64,000 nucleotides of DNA from Arenimonas metalli CF5-1 (lineage in GTDB: Bacteria; Pseudomonadota; Gammaproteobacteria; Xanthomonadales; Xanthomonadaceae), in NCBI RefSeq assembly GCF_000747155.1, contig NZ_AVCK01000012.1, forward strand, positions 1 through 64,000, read 5' to 3'. Positions 30,760 to 39,932 of this stretch are shown in pieces. Position 1 is the stretch's first letter. Every line of letters begins with the position of its first letter. The notes under the pieces were generated by a model. It was not told where the DNA came from. It saw only the letters and a list, made by a program, of their open reading frames with translations, and did no database searches. The position numbers and the translations under genes were made by a program.

Positions 30760-31650
30760 ATGCAATTCAAGGATTACTACGACACCCTCGGCGTGGAAGC
30801 CACGGCCGGCGAGGCGGAGATAAAGACCGCCTACCGCCGGCTCGCGCGCAAGTACCACCCGGACGTGAGCAAGGAAGCCGGCGCCGAGGAGCGCTTCAAG
30901 GCAGTCAACGAGGCCTACGAGGTGCTGCGCGACAAGGACAAGCGCGCCGAATACGACCAGCTGCGCGCGCAGGGCTACCGGCCGGGCGAGGAGTTCCGCC
31001 CGCCGCCGGGCTTTGGCGGCGGTGGCTTCGGTGGCGGCGGTTTCCGCTACGAGCAGGACTTCGGCGGGGGCGGCGGCTTCAGCGATTTCTTCGAGTCGCT
31101 GTTCGGCGGCGGCCGCGGGCCCGGCCGGCAGCAGGCGCCGCAGGGCGACGTGCGCGCCAAGCTGGCGATCTCGCTCGAGCAGGCCTACACCGGCGGCAAG
31201 CAGCGCATCACCGTGGACGGCCGCACGCTGGAAGTGAACGTGCCCGCCGGCATAGCGCCGGGCCAGGTGATCCGGTTGGCCGGGCAGGGCCACCGCGGCG
31301 GGCCGCGGCCGACCGACCTGCTGCTGGAAATCGACTACCGCCCGCACGCGCAGTTCGAAGTGGACGGCCGCAACGTGCTCTGCACGCTGCCGCTGGCGCC
31401 GTGGCAGGCGGCGCTGGGCGCCACGCTCAGCGTGCCCACCCTGGGCGGCGCGGTCGAGCTGCGCATCCCGCCCGACTCCGACACCGGCCGCAAGCTGCGC
31501 CTGCGCGGCCGCGGCCTGCCGGGCAAGCCCGCCGCCGGCGACCAGATCGTCGAACTCGAAGTTCGCGCCCCCAAGGCCACCACCGACGCCCAGAAAGCCC
31601 TGTACCAGCAGATGGCCGACGCCTTCGACTTCGATCCCCGCAAGGCCTGA
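30760..31650 (+). CDS. cbpA: DnaJ-class co-chaperone CbpA-like
   Basis: This 296-residue J-domain protein stimulates the DnaK ATPase. The J domain (residues 4-70) has the HPD motif in ARKYHPDVSKEAGAEERF. A Gly/Phe-rich linker of about 45 residues follows (GGGGFGGGGFRYEQDFGG, FFESLFGGG). No CxxCxGxG zinc repeats are present, which separates it from DnaJ. Two C-terminal client-binding domains are seen (RITVDGRTLEVNVPAGIAPGQVIRLAGQGH and DLLLEIDYRPH...). The product fits CbpA/DjlA-type class II members. It lies 94 bases after hsp20, making a small chaperone locus; no CbpM regulator is evident. Confidence 0.9.
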   Translation: MQFKDYYDTLGVEATAGEAEIKTAYRRLARKYHPDVSKEAGAEERFKAVNEAYEVLRDKDKRAEYDQLRAQGYRPGEEFRPPPGFGGGGFGGGGFRYEQDFGGGGGFSDFFESLFGGGRGPGRQQAPQGDVRAKLAISLEQAYTGGKQRITVDGRTLEVNVPAGIAPGQVIRLAGQGHRGGPRPTDLLLEIDYRPHAQFEVDGRNVLCTLPLAPWQAALGATLSVPTLGGAVELRIPPDSDTGRKLRLRGRGLPGKPAAGDQIVELEVRAPKATTDAQKALYQQMADAFDFDPRKA

Positions 31651-31662
31651 GCCTCTGGGTTT

Positions 31663-31815
31663 GAACGCGGATCAAAGCGGATGCGCGCGGATAAGAGCGG
31701 ATAAGACTTGGATCTGAAGTCCGCCACACGAAAAAGGCCTCGCTGATGCGAGGCCTTTTTCTTCTATTCGATTGAATCAGCTTTTATCCGCGCGCATCCG
31801 CTTTGATCCGCGTTC
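31663..31815. repeat. Palindromic element B with 10-bp GCGGAT units
   Basis: Two 36-base arms (31663-31698 and 31780-31815) are inverted copies with a single mismatch. Each arm is made of 10-bp steps of GCGGAT plus four variable bases (CAAA, GCGC, AAgA/AAaA). The interior holds the bidirectional terminator at 31731-31760. The element fills the gap between convergent cbpA and the response regulator gene. The closest relative is element C at 41133. Confidence 0.88.
31731..31760. terminator. Bidirectional intrinsic terminator between cbpA and the response regulator
   Basis: The perfect 13-bp stem AAAAAGGCCTCGC (31731-31743) pairs with GCGAGGCCTTTTT (31748-31760) around a TGAT loop. It has T-runs on both strands, so it can end transcription from both convergent genes. 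Confidence 0.9.
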
Positions 31816-31832
31816 GGACACGCCAACCCGCA

Positions 31833-32201
31833 TCAACCGCCGGAGAGCAGGCCGTTGATGACGTCGATGAGCTGGTTTTCGTTGAAGGGCTTGGTGATGT
31901 AGGCCTTGGCGCCCTGGCGCATGCCCCAGACCTTGTCGGTCTCCTGGTCCTTGGTGGTGACCAGGACGATGGGGATGTGGGCCGTCGTCGCTTCCTTCGA
32001 GATCGCGCGCGTGGCCTGGAAGCCGTTGAGGTTCGGCATCACCACGTCCATCAGGATCAGGTCGGGCTTGTGCGCCTTGGCGGCTTCGACGCCGGCGGCG
32101 CCGTCTTCGGCCGTCAGGGCCTCGTGGCCGAGCTTCTCAACGATGCGCTTCATGCCCATGAGCTGGGACGGGGAATCATCAACAATCAGGATGCGTGCCA
32201 T
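31833..32201 (-). CDS. pilH: Single-domain response regulator, PilH-like
   Basis: The 122-residue protein is a stand-alone CheY-like receiver. It has the acidic pair in LIVDDSPSQ, phosphoacceptor Asp52 in LILMDVVMPNLNGFQATR, the Thr in VLVTTKDQE and the Lys in AYITKPFNENQL. The sequence is closest to PilH, the retraction-side regulator of the Pil-Chp twitching motility system; MPNLNGFQATRAIS is characteristic. No pilG, pilI, pilJ or chpA lies beside it here, so PilH is inferred from sequence only. It converges on cbpA with terminators between them. Upstream a TACAAT (32226-32231, minus strand) may be its -10. Confidence 0.82.
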   Translation of the reverse strand: MARILIVDDSPSQLMGMKRIVEKLGHEALTAEDGAAGVEAAKAHKPDLILMDVVMPNLNGFQATRAISKEATTAHIPIVLVTTKDQETDKVWGMRQGAKAYITKPFNENQLIDVINGLLSGG

Positions 32202-32262
32202 GAATGGGCCTCCAACGGGTAGGTGATTGTATGCCGGGGGGGCGGTCAGGGTGCAACCTCGG

Positions 32263-33255
32263 TCAAATCCGGACGACCGTTCGTCCGAAGGACCGGCCGG
32301 CCAGCATGGCCGGGAAAACGTCGGGAAGCTGGTCCAGCGCGGCTTCCCGGGTGCAGATCGCGTCCAGGTGGGCCGGCTTCCAGGGCCCGGACAGGCGCTC
32401 CCAGACCTGCTCGCGCTGGCCGCGGGCGGTGCCGGCCGAGGCGATGCCGAGCAGGGACACGCCGCGGATGATGAAGGGCATCACCGTCGTGGACAGGCCC
32501 GGGCTGCCGGCCAGGCCGCAGCTGGCGATGTTGCCGTAGGGCTGGATCACGCGGGTCAGGGCCGCCAGCGCGGGGTCGCCGACGTTGTCGATGGCGCCGG
32601 CCCAGCGGGCGTTTTCCAGCGGGCGAGTGGCGCTGTCCAGGGTGTCGCGGGGGAACACCTCGGTGGCGCCCAGCTTGCGCAGGAAGTCGGCGTGCCCGGC
32701 CTTGCCGGAAATCGCGTGCGCCTCGTAGCCGGCGCGGGTGAGGATGTCGAGCGCCAGGCTGCCGACGCCGCCGGTGGCGCCGGTGACCACCACCGGTCCC
32801 ATCGCAGGCACCTGGCCGTTCATCTCCATGCGCAGCAGCGACAGGCCCGCGGTGAAGCCGGCGGTGCCCAGGATCATCGCCTCGCGCAGCGACAGGCCGG
32901 CGGGCAGGGGGATCGTCCACTCGGCCGGCAGCCGCACCACTTCGGAATAGCCGCCGTCGCGCGTCTCGGACAGGCCGCTGCCGGTGCACAGCACGGCGTC
33001 GCCTTCCTTGAAGCGCGGGTCGGTGGAGGCCAGCACGTGGCCGGCCACGTCGATGCCGCCCACCAGCGGGAAGCGGCGCAGGATCTTGCCGCTGCCGGTG
33101 CCGGCCAGCGCGTCCTTGTAGTTCACGCTCGAATAGGCGGCGCGGATGACCACTTCGCCCGGCGAGAGGTCGTCGAGCGCGACCGACTCGAGGCCGGCGC
33201 GGTGGCCGCCCTCGGAATGGATGCGGAAGGCACGGAAGCTGGCGGGAACGGTCAT
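32263..33255 (-). CDS. acuI: Acrylyl-CoA reductase/quinone oxidoreductase (AcuI/YhdH)
   Basis: This is a 330-residue zinc-free medium-chain dehydrogenase. The N-terminal half has SSVNYKDALAGTGSGKILRRFP and GIDVAGHV, diagnostic of the YhdH/AcuI group. The Rossmann half has VVVTGATGGVGSLALDIL for NADPH binding, then RWAGAIDNVG and ASCGLAGS. Characterised AcuI members reduce the toxic intermediate acrylyl-CoA to propionyl-CoA with NADPH; YhdH was first called a quinone oxidoreductase. Substrate here is inferred. The gene sits just downstream of the lpd terminator-like hairpin and upstream of the pilH-like gene, all on the minus strand. The ribosome site is aaaggag. Confidence 0.88.
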   Translation of the reverse strand: MTVPASFRAFRIHSEGGHRAGLESVALDDLSPGEVVIRAAYSSVNYKDALAGTGSGKILRRFPLVGGIDVAGHVLASTDPRFKEGDAVLCTGSGLSETRDGGYSEVVRLPAEWTIPLPAGLSLREAMILGTAGFTAGLSLLRMEMNGQVPAMGPVVVTGATGGVGSLALDILTRAGYEAHAISGKAGHADFLRKLGATEVFPRDTLDSATRPLENARWAGAIDNVGDPALAALTRVIQPYGNIASCGLAGSPGLSTTVMPFIIRGVSLLGIASAGTARGQREQVWERLSGPWKPAHLDAICTREAALDQLPDVFPAMLAGRSFGRTVVRI

Positions 33256-33273
33256 GCAGGCTCCTTTAACGCA

Positions 33274-33297
33274 GAGAGGCGCCCGGGGGCGCCTCTC
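33274..33297 (-). terminator. Hairpin after lpd (end of the 2-oxoglutarate dehydrogenase operon)
   Basis: A 10-bp stem pairs 33274-33283 with 33288-33297 (GAGAGGCGCC/GGCGCCTCTC). On the minus strand it is followed by TGCGTTAAAG, a weak T-tract, so some read-through into acuI is possible. Confidence 0.5.
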
Positions 33298-33316
33298 GTC
33301 GGGTGGCCACCGGGGC

Positions 33317-34741
33317 TCAGTTGGCCTTGTGGATGGCGCGCTTGTCCACGGCCATGGCGGCGTCGTGGATGGCCTCGGACAGCGTCGGGTGGGCGTGGCA
33401 GATGCGCGCCAGGTCCTCGGCCGAGCCGTGGAACTCCATCGCCAGCACGCCTTCGTGCACCAGTTCGGAAACGTTGACGCCGACCAGGTGCATGCCGAGG
33501 ATCCGGTCGGTTTCCTCGTGCGCGATGACCTTGACGAAGCCCGCGGGCTCGCCCATCGCGACCGCGCGGCCGACGGCGGCGAACGGGAAGCTGCCGGTCT
33601 TGAACGGGATGCCCTCGGCCTTGAGCTGCTGCTCGGTCTTGCCGACCCAGGCGATCTCCGGCTCGGTGTAGATGACCCAGGGGATCGTGTCGAGGTTGAC
33701 GTGGCCCGGCAGGCCGGCGATGAGTTCGGCGACCGCGATGCCTTCCTCGAAGCCCTTGTGCGCCAGCATCGGGCCGCGCACGCAGTCGCCGACCGCCCAC
33801 ACGCCTTCGACGCCGGTGAAGCAGTGGTCGTCCACTTCGATCTGGCCGCGCTCGTTGAGCTTCACGCCGGTGCCGTCGGCCAGCAGGCCCTTGGACGCCG
33901 ACTTGCGGCCCACGGCCACCAGCAGCTTGTCCACGACCAGCTGGGCGTCGGCCTTGCCGTCGTTGTAGGTGAGGTGGACCTCGTTCTTCCTGACCTCGGC
34001 CTTGCTGACCTTGGCGCCGAGCTTGATGTCCAGGCCCTGCTTCTTGAATTCCTTCAGCGCGACCTTGGCGGCCTCGGCGTCGGCCGCGGCCAGGAAGTCG
34101 GGCATGGCTTCGAGGATGGTGACCTCGGCGCCCAGGCGCTTCCAGACGCTGCCGAGCTCGAGGCCGATCACGCCGGCGCCGATCACGCCCAGGCGCTTGG
34201 GCACCTCGGTGAAGTCGAGCGCGCCGACGTTGTCGACGATGTGCTTGCCGTCGAACTTGGCGAACGGCAGCTCGATCGAATCCGAGCCGGCGGCCAGGAT
34301 GACGTGCTTGCCGGCCAGCTCGACCTCGGTGCCGTCGTGCTGCTTCACCTTGACGACCTTGCCCGGGTGCAGCGTGCCGAAGCCGTAGTACGCGGTGATC
34401 TTGTTGGCCTTGAACAGCTGGGCGATGCCGCCGGTGAACTGCTTGACGATCTTGTCCTTGCGGCCAACCATCGTGCCGACGTCGATCTTGCTGTCCTTGG
34501 CGGTGATGCCGTGCTCGCCGAACAGGTGCTGCAGGTTGTGCCACTGGCGCGAGCTGTCGAGCAGCGCCTTGGACGGGATGCAGCCCACGCGCAGGCAGGT
34601 GCCGCCCAGCGCCGGCTTGCCGTCCTTGCCCAGGGCGGCGTCGATGCAGGCGACCTTCATGCCCAGCTGGGCGGCGCGGATGGCGGCGTGGTAGCCGGCG
34701 GGGCCGGCACCGATGACGACGACGTCGAAGTTATCGGCCAT
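33317..34741 (-). CDS. lpd: Dihydrolipoyl dehydrogenase (E3)
   Basis: E3 reoxidises the dihydrolipoyl arm of 2-oxoacid dehydrogenase complexes with FAD and NAD+. The 474 residues show the FAD-binding motif VVVIGAGPAGYHAA at 7-20. The redox-active Cys49 and Cys54 are in GGTCLRVGCIPSKAL, and the NAD-binding motif is GVIGAGVIGLELGSVW. The C-terminal dimer interface contains the His-Glu pair in SELVHEGVLAMEF and HAHPTLSEAIHDA. It starts two bases after the sucB stop, so it is the third gene of the sucA-sucB-lpd operon and presumably serves the 2-oxoglutarate complex first. Pyruvate dehydrogenase may have its own E3 elsewhere. Confidence 0.96.
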   Translation of the reverse strand: MADNFDVVVIGAGPAGYHAAIRAAQLGMKVACIDAALGKDGKPALGGTCLRVGCIPSKALLDSSRQWHNLQHLFGEHGITAKDSKIDVGTMVGRKDKIVKQFTGGIAQLFKANKITAYYGFGTLHPGKVVKVKQHDGTEVELAGKHVILAAGSDSIELPFAKFDGKHIVDNVGALDFTEVPKRLGVIGAGVIGLELGSVWKRLGAEVTILEAMPDFLAAADAEAAKVALKEFKKQGLDIKLGAKVSKAEVRKNEVHLTYNDGKADAQLVVDKLLVAVGRKSASKGLLADGTGVKLNERGQIEVDDHCFTGVEGVWAVGDCVRGPMLAHKGFEEGIAVAELIAGLPGHVNLDTIPWVIYTEPEIAWVGKTEQQLKAEGIPFKTGSFPFAAVGRAVAMGEPAGFVKVIAHEETDRILGMHLVGVNVSELVHEGVLAMEFHGSAEDLARICHAHPTLSEAIHDAAMAVDKRAIHKAN

Positions 34742-34743
34742 GG

Positions 34744-35925
34744 TCAGAGCCCCAGCAGCATGCGGTGCGGGTTTTCGAGCTGGTTCTTGATGTCCACCAG
34801 GAACAGCACCGCGTCCTTGCCGTCGATGATGCGGTGGTCATACGAAAGCGCGATGTACATCATCGGCGCGATCACGACCTGGCCGTTCTCGGCGATCGGG
34901 CGCTCCTTGATGGCGTGCATGCCGAGGATCGCCGACTGCGGCGGGTTCACGATCGGCGTGGACATCAGCGAGCCGAAGGTGCCGCCGTTGGTGATGGTGA
35001 AGGTGCCGCCCTGCAGGTCCTCGAGCTTGAGGCCACCCTCGCGGGCCGCCTTCGCGTAGCCGGCGATCGAGCCCTCGATGTCGGCGAAGCTCATGTTCTC
35101 GACGTTGCGCAGCACCGGGGTCACGAGGCCCTTGTCGGTGGCGACCGCGATCGAGATGTCGGCGTAGCCGTGGTAGATCACGTCGCTGCCGTCGACCGAG
35201 GCGTTGACCACCGGGTACTTCTGCAGCGCGTTGGCGGCGGCCTTGGCGAAGAAGCTCATGAAGCCGAGCTTGATGCCGTGCGACTTCTCGAAGCCCTCGC
35301 CGAGCTCCTTGCGCATCGCCATCACCTTCGACAGGTTCACTTCGTTGAACGAGGTGAGCATGGCGATGGAGTTCTTGGACTGCATCATGCGCTCGGCGAT
35401 GCGCTGGCGGATGCGGGTCATCGGCACGCGCTGCTCGGGGCGGGCGCCGCCGCCGACCTTGATGTGGTTGACCACGTCTTCCTTGGTCACGCGGCCACCG
35501 CGGCCGGTGCCGGCGACGTCGGCCGGGTTCACGCCGTTGCGCGCGGCGTGCGCGGCGGCACCCGGCGGCAGCTCGGCGGAACCGGACTTCGAGGCCGCGG
35601 GGGCGGCGGCCTTGGCGGGCTCGGCCTTCGCCGGGGCTTCGGCCTTGGCGGCGGGCGCGGCCTTTGCCGGCTCGGCGGCGGCCACGGCGCCTTCCTCGAT
35701 GATCGCCACGATCTGCTGGCTGGTCACCGTGTCGCCTTCCTTGAACTTGAGCTCCTTGAGCACGCCGTCCACGGGCGAGGGCACTTCAAGCACGACCTTG
35801 TCGGTCTCGAGGTCGAGCAGGTTCTCGTCGCGGCGCACGCTGTCGCCGGCCTTCTTGTGCCAGGTGGCGATGGTGGCGTCGGACACGGATTCCGGAAGGA
35901 CCGGGACTTTGACTTCGATGCTCAT
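34744..35925 (-). CDS. sucB: 2-oxoglutarate dehydrogenase E2, dihydrolipoyllysine succinyltransferase
   Basis: SucB forms the core of the 2-oxoglutarate dehydrogenase complex and transfers succinyl groups to CoA. The ATG at 35925 ([19 protein letters not shown]) gives 393 residues; an upstream extension of 23 residues is rejected as non-homologous. The single lipoyl domain has Lys43 in [13 protein letters not shown] long Ala/Pro/Lys-rich hinge (about 80-125) leads to the E1/E3-binding domain ([32 protein letters not shown] in parts). The catalytic domain ends with [17 protein letters not shown], holding the catalytic His and Asp. It lies between sucA and lpd with spacings of 28 and 2 bases. 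Confidence 0.96.
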   Translation of the reverse strand: MSIEVKVPVLPESVSDATIATWHKKAGDSVRRDENLLDLETDKVVLEVPSPVDGVLKELKFKEGDTVTSQQIVAIIEEGAVAAAEPAKAAPAAKAEAPAKAEPAKAAAPAASKSGSAELPPGAAAHAARNGVNPADVAGTGRGGRVTKEDVVNHIKVGGGARPEQRVPMTRIRQRIAERMMQSKNSIAMLTSFNEVNLSKVMAMRKELGEGFEKSHGIKLGFMSFFAKAAANALQKYPVVNASVDGSDVIYHGYADISIAVATDKGLVTPVLRNVENMSFADIEGSIAGYAKAAREGGLKLEDLQGGTFTITNGGTFGSLMSTPIVNPPQSAILGMHAIKERPIAENGQVVIAPMMYIALSYDHRIIDGKDAVLFLVDIKNQLENPHRMLLGL

Positions 35926-35953
35926 GGACGAGGCCCTGTGGCTTGAATGGGGG

Positions 35954-38785
35954 TTATTCGGCGGTATGGGTGTTGGGCGCGTTGACGAGGGCATCCTCGA
36001 TCAGGCGGGCCTGTTCTTCGTTGTGCGTGTTGAGGTGGCCGGCGGCCGGCGAGGCCGAGCGGCTGCGGCCGGCGTAGCTCAGCGACTGGCCCTTGCCGAG
36101 GCAGAAGTCGAGGTGGTGGCGGATTTGGTACCACGCGCCCTGGTTCATCGGCTCTTCCTGGCACCACACCACTTCCTTGGCGCCGGCGAAGCGCTTGAGC
36201 TCGGCGGCCAGCTCCGGGCGCGGGAACGGGTAGAGCTGCTCGACGCGCACGATGGCGACGTCGGTGATCTTCTTCGCCTCGGCCGCCTCGACCAGGTCGT
36301 AGTAGACCTTGCCGCCGCAGACGATCACGCGGCGAGCCTTCTTGGCGTCCTTCGCGGTCGAATCCGGGATCAGCGACTGGAATCCGCCCTTCGCCAGTTC
36401 GTCCAGCGTGGACACCGACAGCTTGTTGCGCAGCATGGACTTCGGCGTCATCACCACCAGCGGCTTGCGCGTGCCGCGCAGCATCTGGCGGCGCAGCATG
36501 TGGAACATCTGCGCCGGGGTGGTGGGCGTGCAGACCTGGATGTTGTCGAGCGCGCACAGCTGCAGGAAGCGCTCCAGGCGCGCAGAGCTGTGCTCGGGGC
36601 CCTGGCCTTCGTAGCCGTGCGGCAGGAACAGCACGAGGCCGCACAGGCGGTCCCACTTGGACTCGCCCGAGGTGATGAACTGGTCGATCACGACCTGGGC
36701 GCCGTTGGCGAAGTCGCCGAACTGGCCTTCCCAGATGTTGAGCGTGCCCGGCTCGGCGGTGGCGTAGCCGTATTCGAAGGCCATCACCGCTTCCTCGCTC
36801 AGCAGCGAGTCGATCACCATCACGTGTTCGGGGTTGGCGGCCAGCGCGCGCAGCGGCATGTTCGCTTCGCCGGTGGCCTGGTCGTGCAGCACCGCGTGGC
36901 GGTGGAAGAAGGTGCCGCGGCCGGCGTCCTGGCCGACCAGGCGCAGCTTGTAGCCGCCGGCCAGTAGGGTGGCGTAGGCCAGGTTCTCGGCGAAGCCCCA
37001 GTCCATGGCCAGCTCGCCGGACGCCATCTTCAGGCGGTCTTCGTAGATCTTGGCGACGCGCGGGTGCAGCTTCAGCGTGGCCGGCAGCTGGTTGATGCGC
37101 TGGGCCAGGCCGTCGAGCTCGGCGCGCTGGATGCCGGTGTCCACCTTGTCTGACAGCTTGCCCTTGAGCCAGGGCGACCAGTCCACGGCGAACGGGTCGG
37201 GGCCGACCTGGGCCAGCTCGGTGGTGACCACGTTGTTGTCGAGCTTGTCGCGGTAGGCATCCACCAGCGCCTTGGCGCCGGCGGCGTCGACGACGCCCTC
37301 GGCGGCCAGCTGCTCGGCGTAGAGCTCGCGGGTGGTCTTGCGGGCGCGGATGTTCTTGTACATCAGCGGCTGGGTCGCCGCCGGCTCGTCGGCCTCGTTG
37401 TGGCCGTGGCGGCGGTAGCAGACCAGGTCGATGACGATGTCGCGGCCGAACTCCTTGCGGTAGTCGAAGGCCATCTTCGCGCAGAAGGCCACGGCCTCCG
37501 GGTCGTCGCCGTTCACGTGCAGCACCGGCGCGCCGATGATCTTGGCCGGGTCGGTGCAGTAGTAGGTGGAACGGGCGTCGTCCTGGCGGCTGATGGTGAA
37601 GCCGACCTGGTTGTTGATCACCACGTGCACGGTGCCGCCGACCGCGAAGCCGCGGGCCTGCGACATCTGGAACAGCTCCATGATCACGCCCTGGCCGGCG
37701 AACGCGGCGTCGCCGTGCACCAGCACCGGCAGCACCTGCTGGCGCTTGGCGTCGCCGCGGCGCATCTGGCGCGCGCGCACCGAGCCGGCGACCACCGGGT
37801 CGACGATCTCGAGGTGGGACGGGTTGAAGGCCAGCGCCAGGTGCACCGGGCCGCCCGGCGTGACCACGTTGGACGAGTAGCCCATGTGGTACTTCACGTC
37901 GCCGGAGTGGGCCGGGTCGTCGTTGTGCTCCCACTGGCCGCGGAACTCATCGAACAGCTTGTGCGGCGGCTTGCCCATCGTGTTGACCAGCACGTTCAGG
38001 CGGCCGCGGTGGGCCATGCCGATCACCACGTCGCGCACGCCGTCGGTGCCGCCGCGCTGGATCAGGGTGTCCATCAGCGGGATCAGCGCGTCGCCGCCTT
38101 CGAGCGAGAAGCGCTTCTGGCCGACGAAGGCGGTGTGAAGGTAGCGCTCCAGGCCTTCGGCCGCGGTGACGCGCTCAAGCAGGCGCTTCTTCTCTTCGGC
38201 CTGGAAGCCGTACTTGCCGGCCGCGCCCTCGAGGCGCTGCTGCATCCAGCGGCGCTGGTTGGCGTCGGCGATGTGCATGAACTCGGCGCCGATGCTGCCC
38301 GAGTAGGACGCGCGCAGCTTGGCCAGCAGGTCGGCCAGCTTGAACTTCTTCTCGGGGAACCAGGTGTCGGTGGTGAACTCGGCCGACAGGTCGGCGTCGG
38401 TCAGGCCGTGGAAGGCGAGCTCGAGGTCCGGCGCGTCCTTCTTGGCCATCATGCCCAGCGGGTCGAGGCGGGCGCCGAGGTGGCCGCGCGAGCGGTAGGC
38501 CGTGATCAGCTTGCCGACGGCGGCCTGCTTGCGCGCGGCCTCGTCGTCCATGGCGCCGCCGCCGGCGTGCTTGCCGGCCTTGGCCGCCGCCTGCACGCTG
38601 GCCATCACGGCCGAGTGCGGGACATCCCCGGCCTCGCGGCCCTTGAGGCCGTCGAAGTAGGTTTTCCACGTGGCGGGGATGCCGTCGGGATCGACCAGGT
38701 ACTGTTCGTACAGGTCTTCGATATAGGCGGCGTTGCCGCCGGCAAGCTGAGAGGTCTGCTTAAACTGCTTGATCAGACTGTCCAC
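35954..38785 (-). CDS. sucA: 2-oxoglutarate dehydrogenase E1 component
   Basis: SucA decarboxylates 2-oxoglutarate with thiamine diphosphate and reductively succinylates the lipoyl arm of SucB. The 943-residue product is full length and starts at a GTG (38785). The N-terminal E2-binding helix begins [33 protein letters not shown]. Core motifs are [26 protein letters not shown]-like [34 protein letters not shown] (thiamine region) and later [23 protein letters not shown]. It is the first gene of sucA-sucB-lpd. A good sigma-70-like promoter lies about 80-120 bases upstream. Confidence 0.97.
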   Translation of the reverse strand: MDSLIKQFKQTSQLAGGNAAYIEDLYEQYLVDPDGIPATWKTYFDGLKGREAGDVPHSAVMASVQAAAKAGKHAGGGAMDDEAARKQAAVGKLITAYRSRGHLGARLDPLGMMAKKDAPDLELAFHGLTDADLSAEFTTDTWFPEKKFKLADLLAKLRASYSGSIGAEFMHIADANQRRWMQQRLEGAAGKYGFQAEEKKRLLERVTAAEGLERYLHTAFVGQKRFSLEGGDALIPLMDTLIQRGGTDGVRDVVIGMAHRGRLNVLVNTMGKPPHKLFDEFRGQWEHNDDPAHSGDVKYHMGYSSNVVTPGGPVHLALAFNPSHLEIVDPVVAGSVRARQMRRGDAKRQQVLPVLVHGDAAFAGQGVIMELFQMSQARGFAVGGTVHVVINNQVGFTISRQDDARSTYYCTDPAKIIGAPVLHVNGDDPEAVAFCAKMAFDYRKEFGRDIVIDLVCYRRHGHNEADEPAATQPLMYKNIRARKTTRELYAEQLAAEGVVDAAGAKALVDAYRDKLDNNVVTTELAQVGPDPFAVDWSPWLKGKLSDKVDTGIQRAELDGLAQRINQLPATLKLHPRVAKIYEDRLKMASGELAMDWGFAENLAYATLLAGGYKLRLVGQDAGRGTFFHRHAVLHDQATGEANMPLRALAANPEHVMVIDSLLSEEAVMAFEYGYATAEPGTLNIWEGQFGDFANGAQVVIDQFITSGESKWDRLCGLVLFLPHGYEGQGPEHSSARLERFLQLCALDNIQVCTPTTPAQMFHMLRRQMLRGTRKPLVVMTPKSMLRNKLSVSTLDELAKGGFQSLIPDSTAKDAKKARRVIVCGGKVYYDLVEAAEAKKITDVAIVRVEQLYPFPRPELAAELKRFAGAKEVVWCQEEPMNQGAWYQIRHHLDFCLGKGQSLSYAGRSRSASPAAGHLNTHNEEQARLIEDALVNAPNTHTAE

Positions 38786-38873
38786 GACCCTGGCCTGGCC
38801 CGCCGCAATGGCAGGTAAGTGATTGATGGAATGGGATGTCGGGCAGCCGGCGCGGGCGCCGACGAGGTCCGCG

Positions 38874-38902
38874 ATTATAGCTGGCGTGACGGGGCTTTAG
38901 AA
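38874..38902 (-). promoter_or_regulatory. Sigma-70-type promoter for sucA-sucB-lpd
   Basis: On the minus strand a perfect TATAAT (38879-38874) follows TTCTAA (38902-38897) at 17-base spacing. Transcription would begin near 38867, about 82 bases before the GTG. The rest of the 183-base gap upstream of sucA shows nothing that I can name. Confidence 0.6.
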
Positions 38903-38968
38903 CCCGATCAGGACCCGGGTCAGCCGCGGTTGGGGCTGGACCTTGGTCGAATCGCCGGGGCCGCGGGC

Positions 38969-39928
38969 TCAGATGCCCAGGGCCCGGAACTCGCTGCAGG
39001 GGCGCGAGCGCTCCCAGACCCGGCCGAAGTGCTCGAGCAGCTGGCGCGTGCGGGCCGGGTTGGCCGGGCTCCAGTCGCCTTCCCAGCGGCTGCCGAGGGC
39101 GCGGAACAGGTAGCCGTCGCGGTCGTTGGCCAGGAAGGCCGAGGCAATCTGCAGGTCGACGTCGTCCACCGGCGTGCGGAACTGGAACACCGAGGTCATG
39201 CGCTGGGCCAGGCCCAGCAGCGGGTGCGCCTGGCCCTGCACCGCGGCCGGGTCCAGCACGATCACCTGCACCACGCCGCCGCGGCCGGCGATCGCGTACT
39301 GCTTGAAGGCCTCGAGCACGGCGGGCTGGCCGTACAGCACCGGGTCCAGGTCGCGGGTGAACAGCCGCAGTTCGCGCCGGGCGCCCTGGACCACGGCCAG
39401 GGTCGCGTCGGTGGCCTCGTGCAGGGAATCGAACTCGACCGAGGGCACCGACGGCCCGCGCGGCGCCGCCGGCCCGCGCTCGGGCGCAGCCAGCGGCTCG
39501 AGCGTCCGGCGCATGGCCTGGTGCTCGATGCCCGCTTCCATGAAGCGCTCGCCGTAGGGCTGGAAGCCGTGGCGGGCATAGAAGGCCTCGGCGCTGACCT
39601 GGGCGTTGAGGCTGACCTCGGTCCAGCCCAGGCTGCGGGCCTGGTTCATCAGCGCGACCAGGAGCGCATCGCCCACGCCCTTCTTGCGCCAGGGCTTGAG
39701 CACGGCCATGCGGCCGATCTTGTGTTCGGGCGTCAGCCGGCCGGTGCCGATCGGCTGGTTATTGGCATCGCGGGCGATGACGTGGTGGCAGCGCGGGTCG
39801 AGCTCGTCCCACTCTTCCTCGAGCGGCACGTTCTGCTCGAGCACGAAGACCGTTTCCCGGACCGAGCGCAGGTCCTGGAAGTCGGTCTGGTAGTCGGCGG
39901 GATCGATGCGGAAGTCGGTCGGGATCAT
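38969..39928 (-). CDS. GNAT acetyltransferase with C-terminal PLD-like/DUF domain
   Basis: The ATG at 39928 (MIPTDFRIDPADYQTD) gives 319 residues. Residues about 1-150 form a GNAT domain close to the ElaA-like group: VRETVFVLEQNVPLEEEWDELD, then the acetyl-CoA loop IGRMAVLKPWRKKGVGDALL and NAQVSAEAFYARHGFQPYGERF. Residues about 170-319 are a second domain (VVQGARRELRLFTRDLDPVLYG, GGVVQVIVLDPAAVQGQAHPLLGLAQRM). It resembles phospholipase-D-fold domains without the HKD catalytic motif, the kind annotated DUF7931 in xanthomonads. Substrate is unknown. It starts four bases after the roxA stop, so the two are translated together. Confidence 0.82.
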   Translation of the reverse strand: MIPTDFRIDPADYQTDFQDLRSVRETVFVLEQNVPLEEEWDELDPRCHHVIARDANNQPIGTGRLTPEHKIGRMAVLKPWRKKGVGDALLVALMNQARSLGWTEVSLNAQVSAEAFYARHGFQPYGERFMEAGIEHQAMRRTLEPLAAPERGPAAPRGPSVPSVEFDSLHEATDATLAVVQGARRELRLFTRDLDPVLYGQPAVLEAFKQYAIAGRGGVVQVIVLDPAAVQGQAHPLLGLAQRMTSVFQFRTPVDDVDLQIASAFLANDRDGYLFRALGSRWEGDWSPANPARTRQLLEHFGRVWERSRPCSEFRALGI

Positions 39929-39932
39929 GGCG

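Noticed and set aside
31663-31815. CRISPR-like array, because of short repeated GCGGAT units
   Set aside because: Units are 10 bp, arranged as inverted arms with no spacers of 25-40 bp and no cas genes.
33256-33316. Separate promoter for acuI
   Set aside because: Only a hairpin with a weak T-tract and a ribosome site are visible; no -35/-10 pair could be supported.
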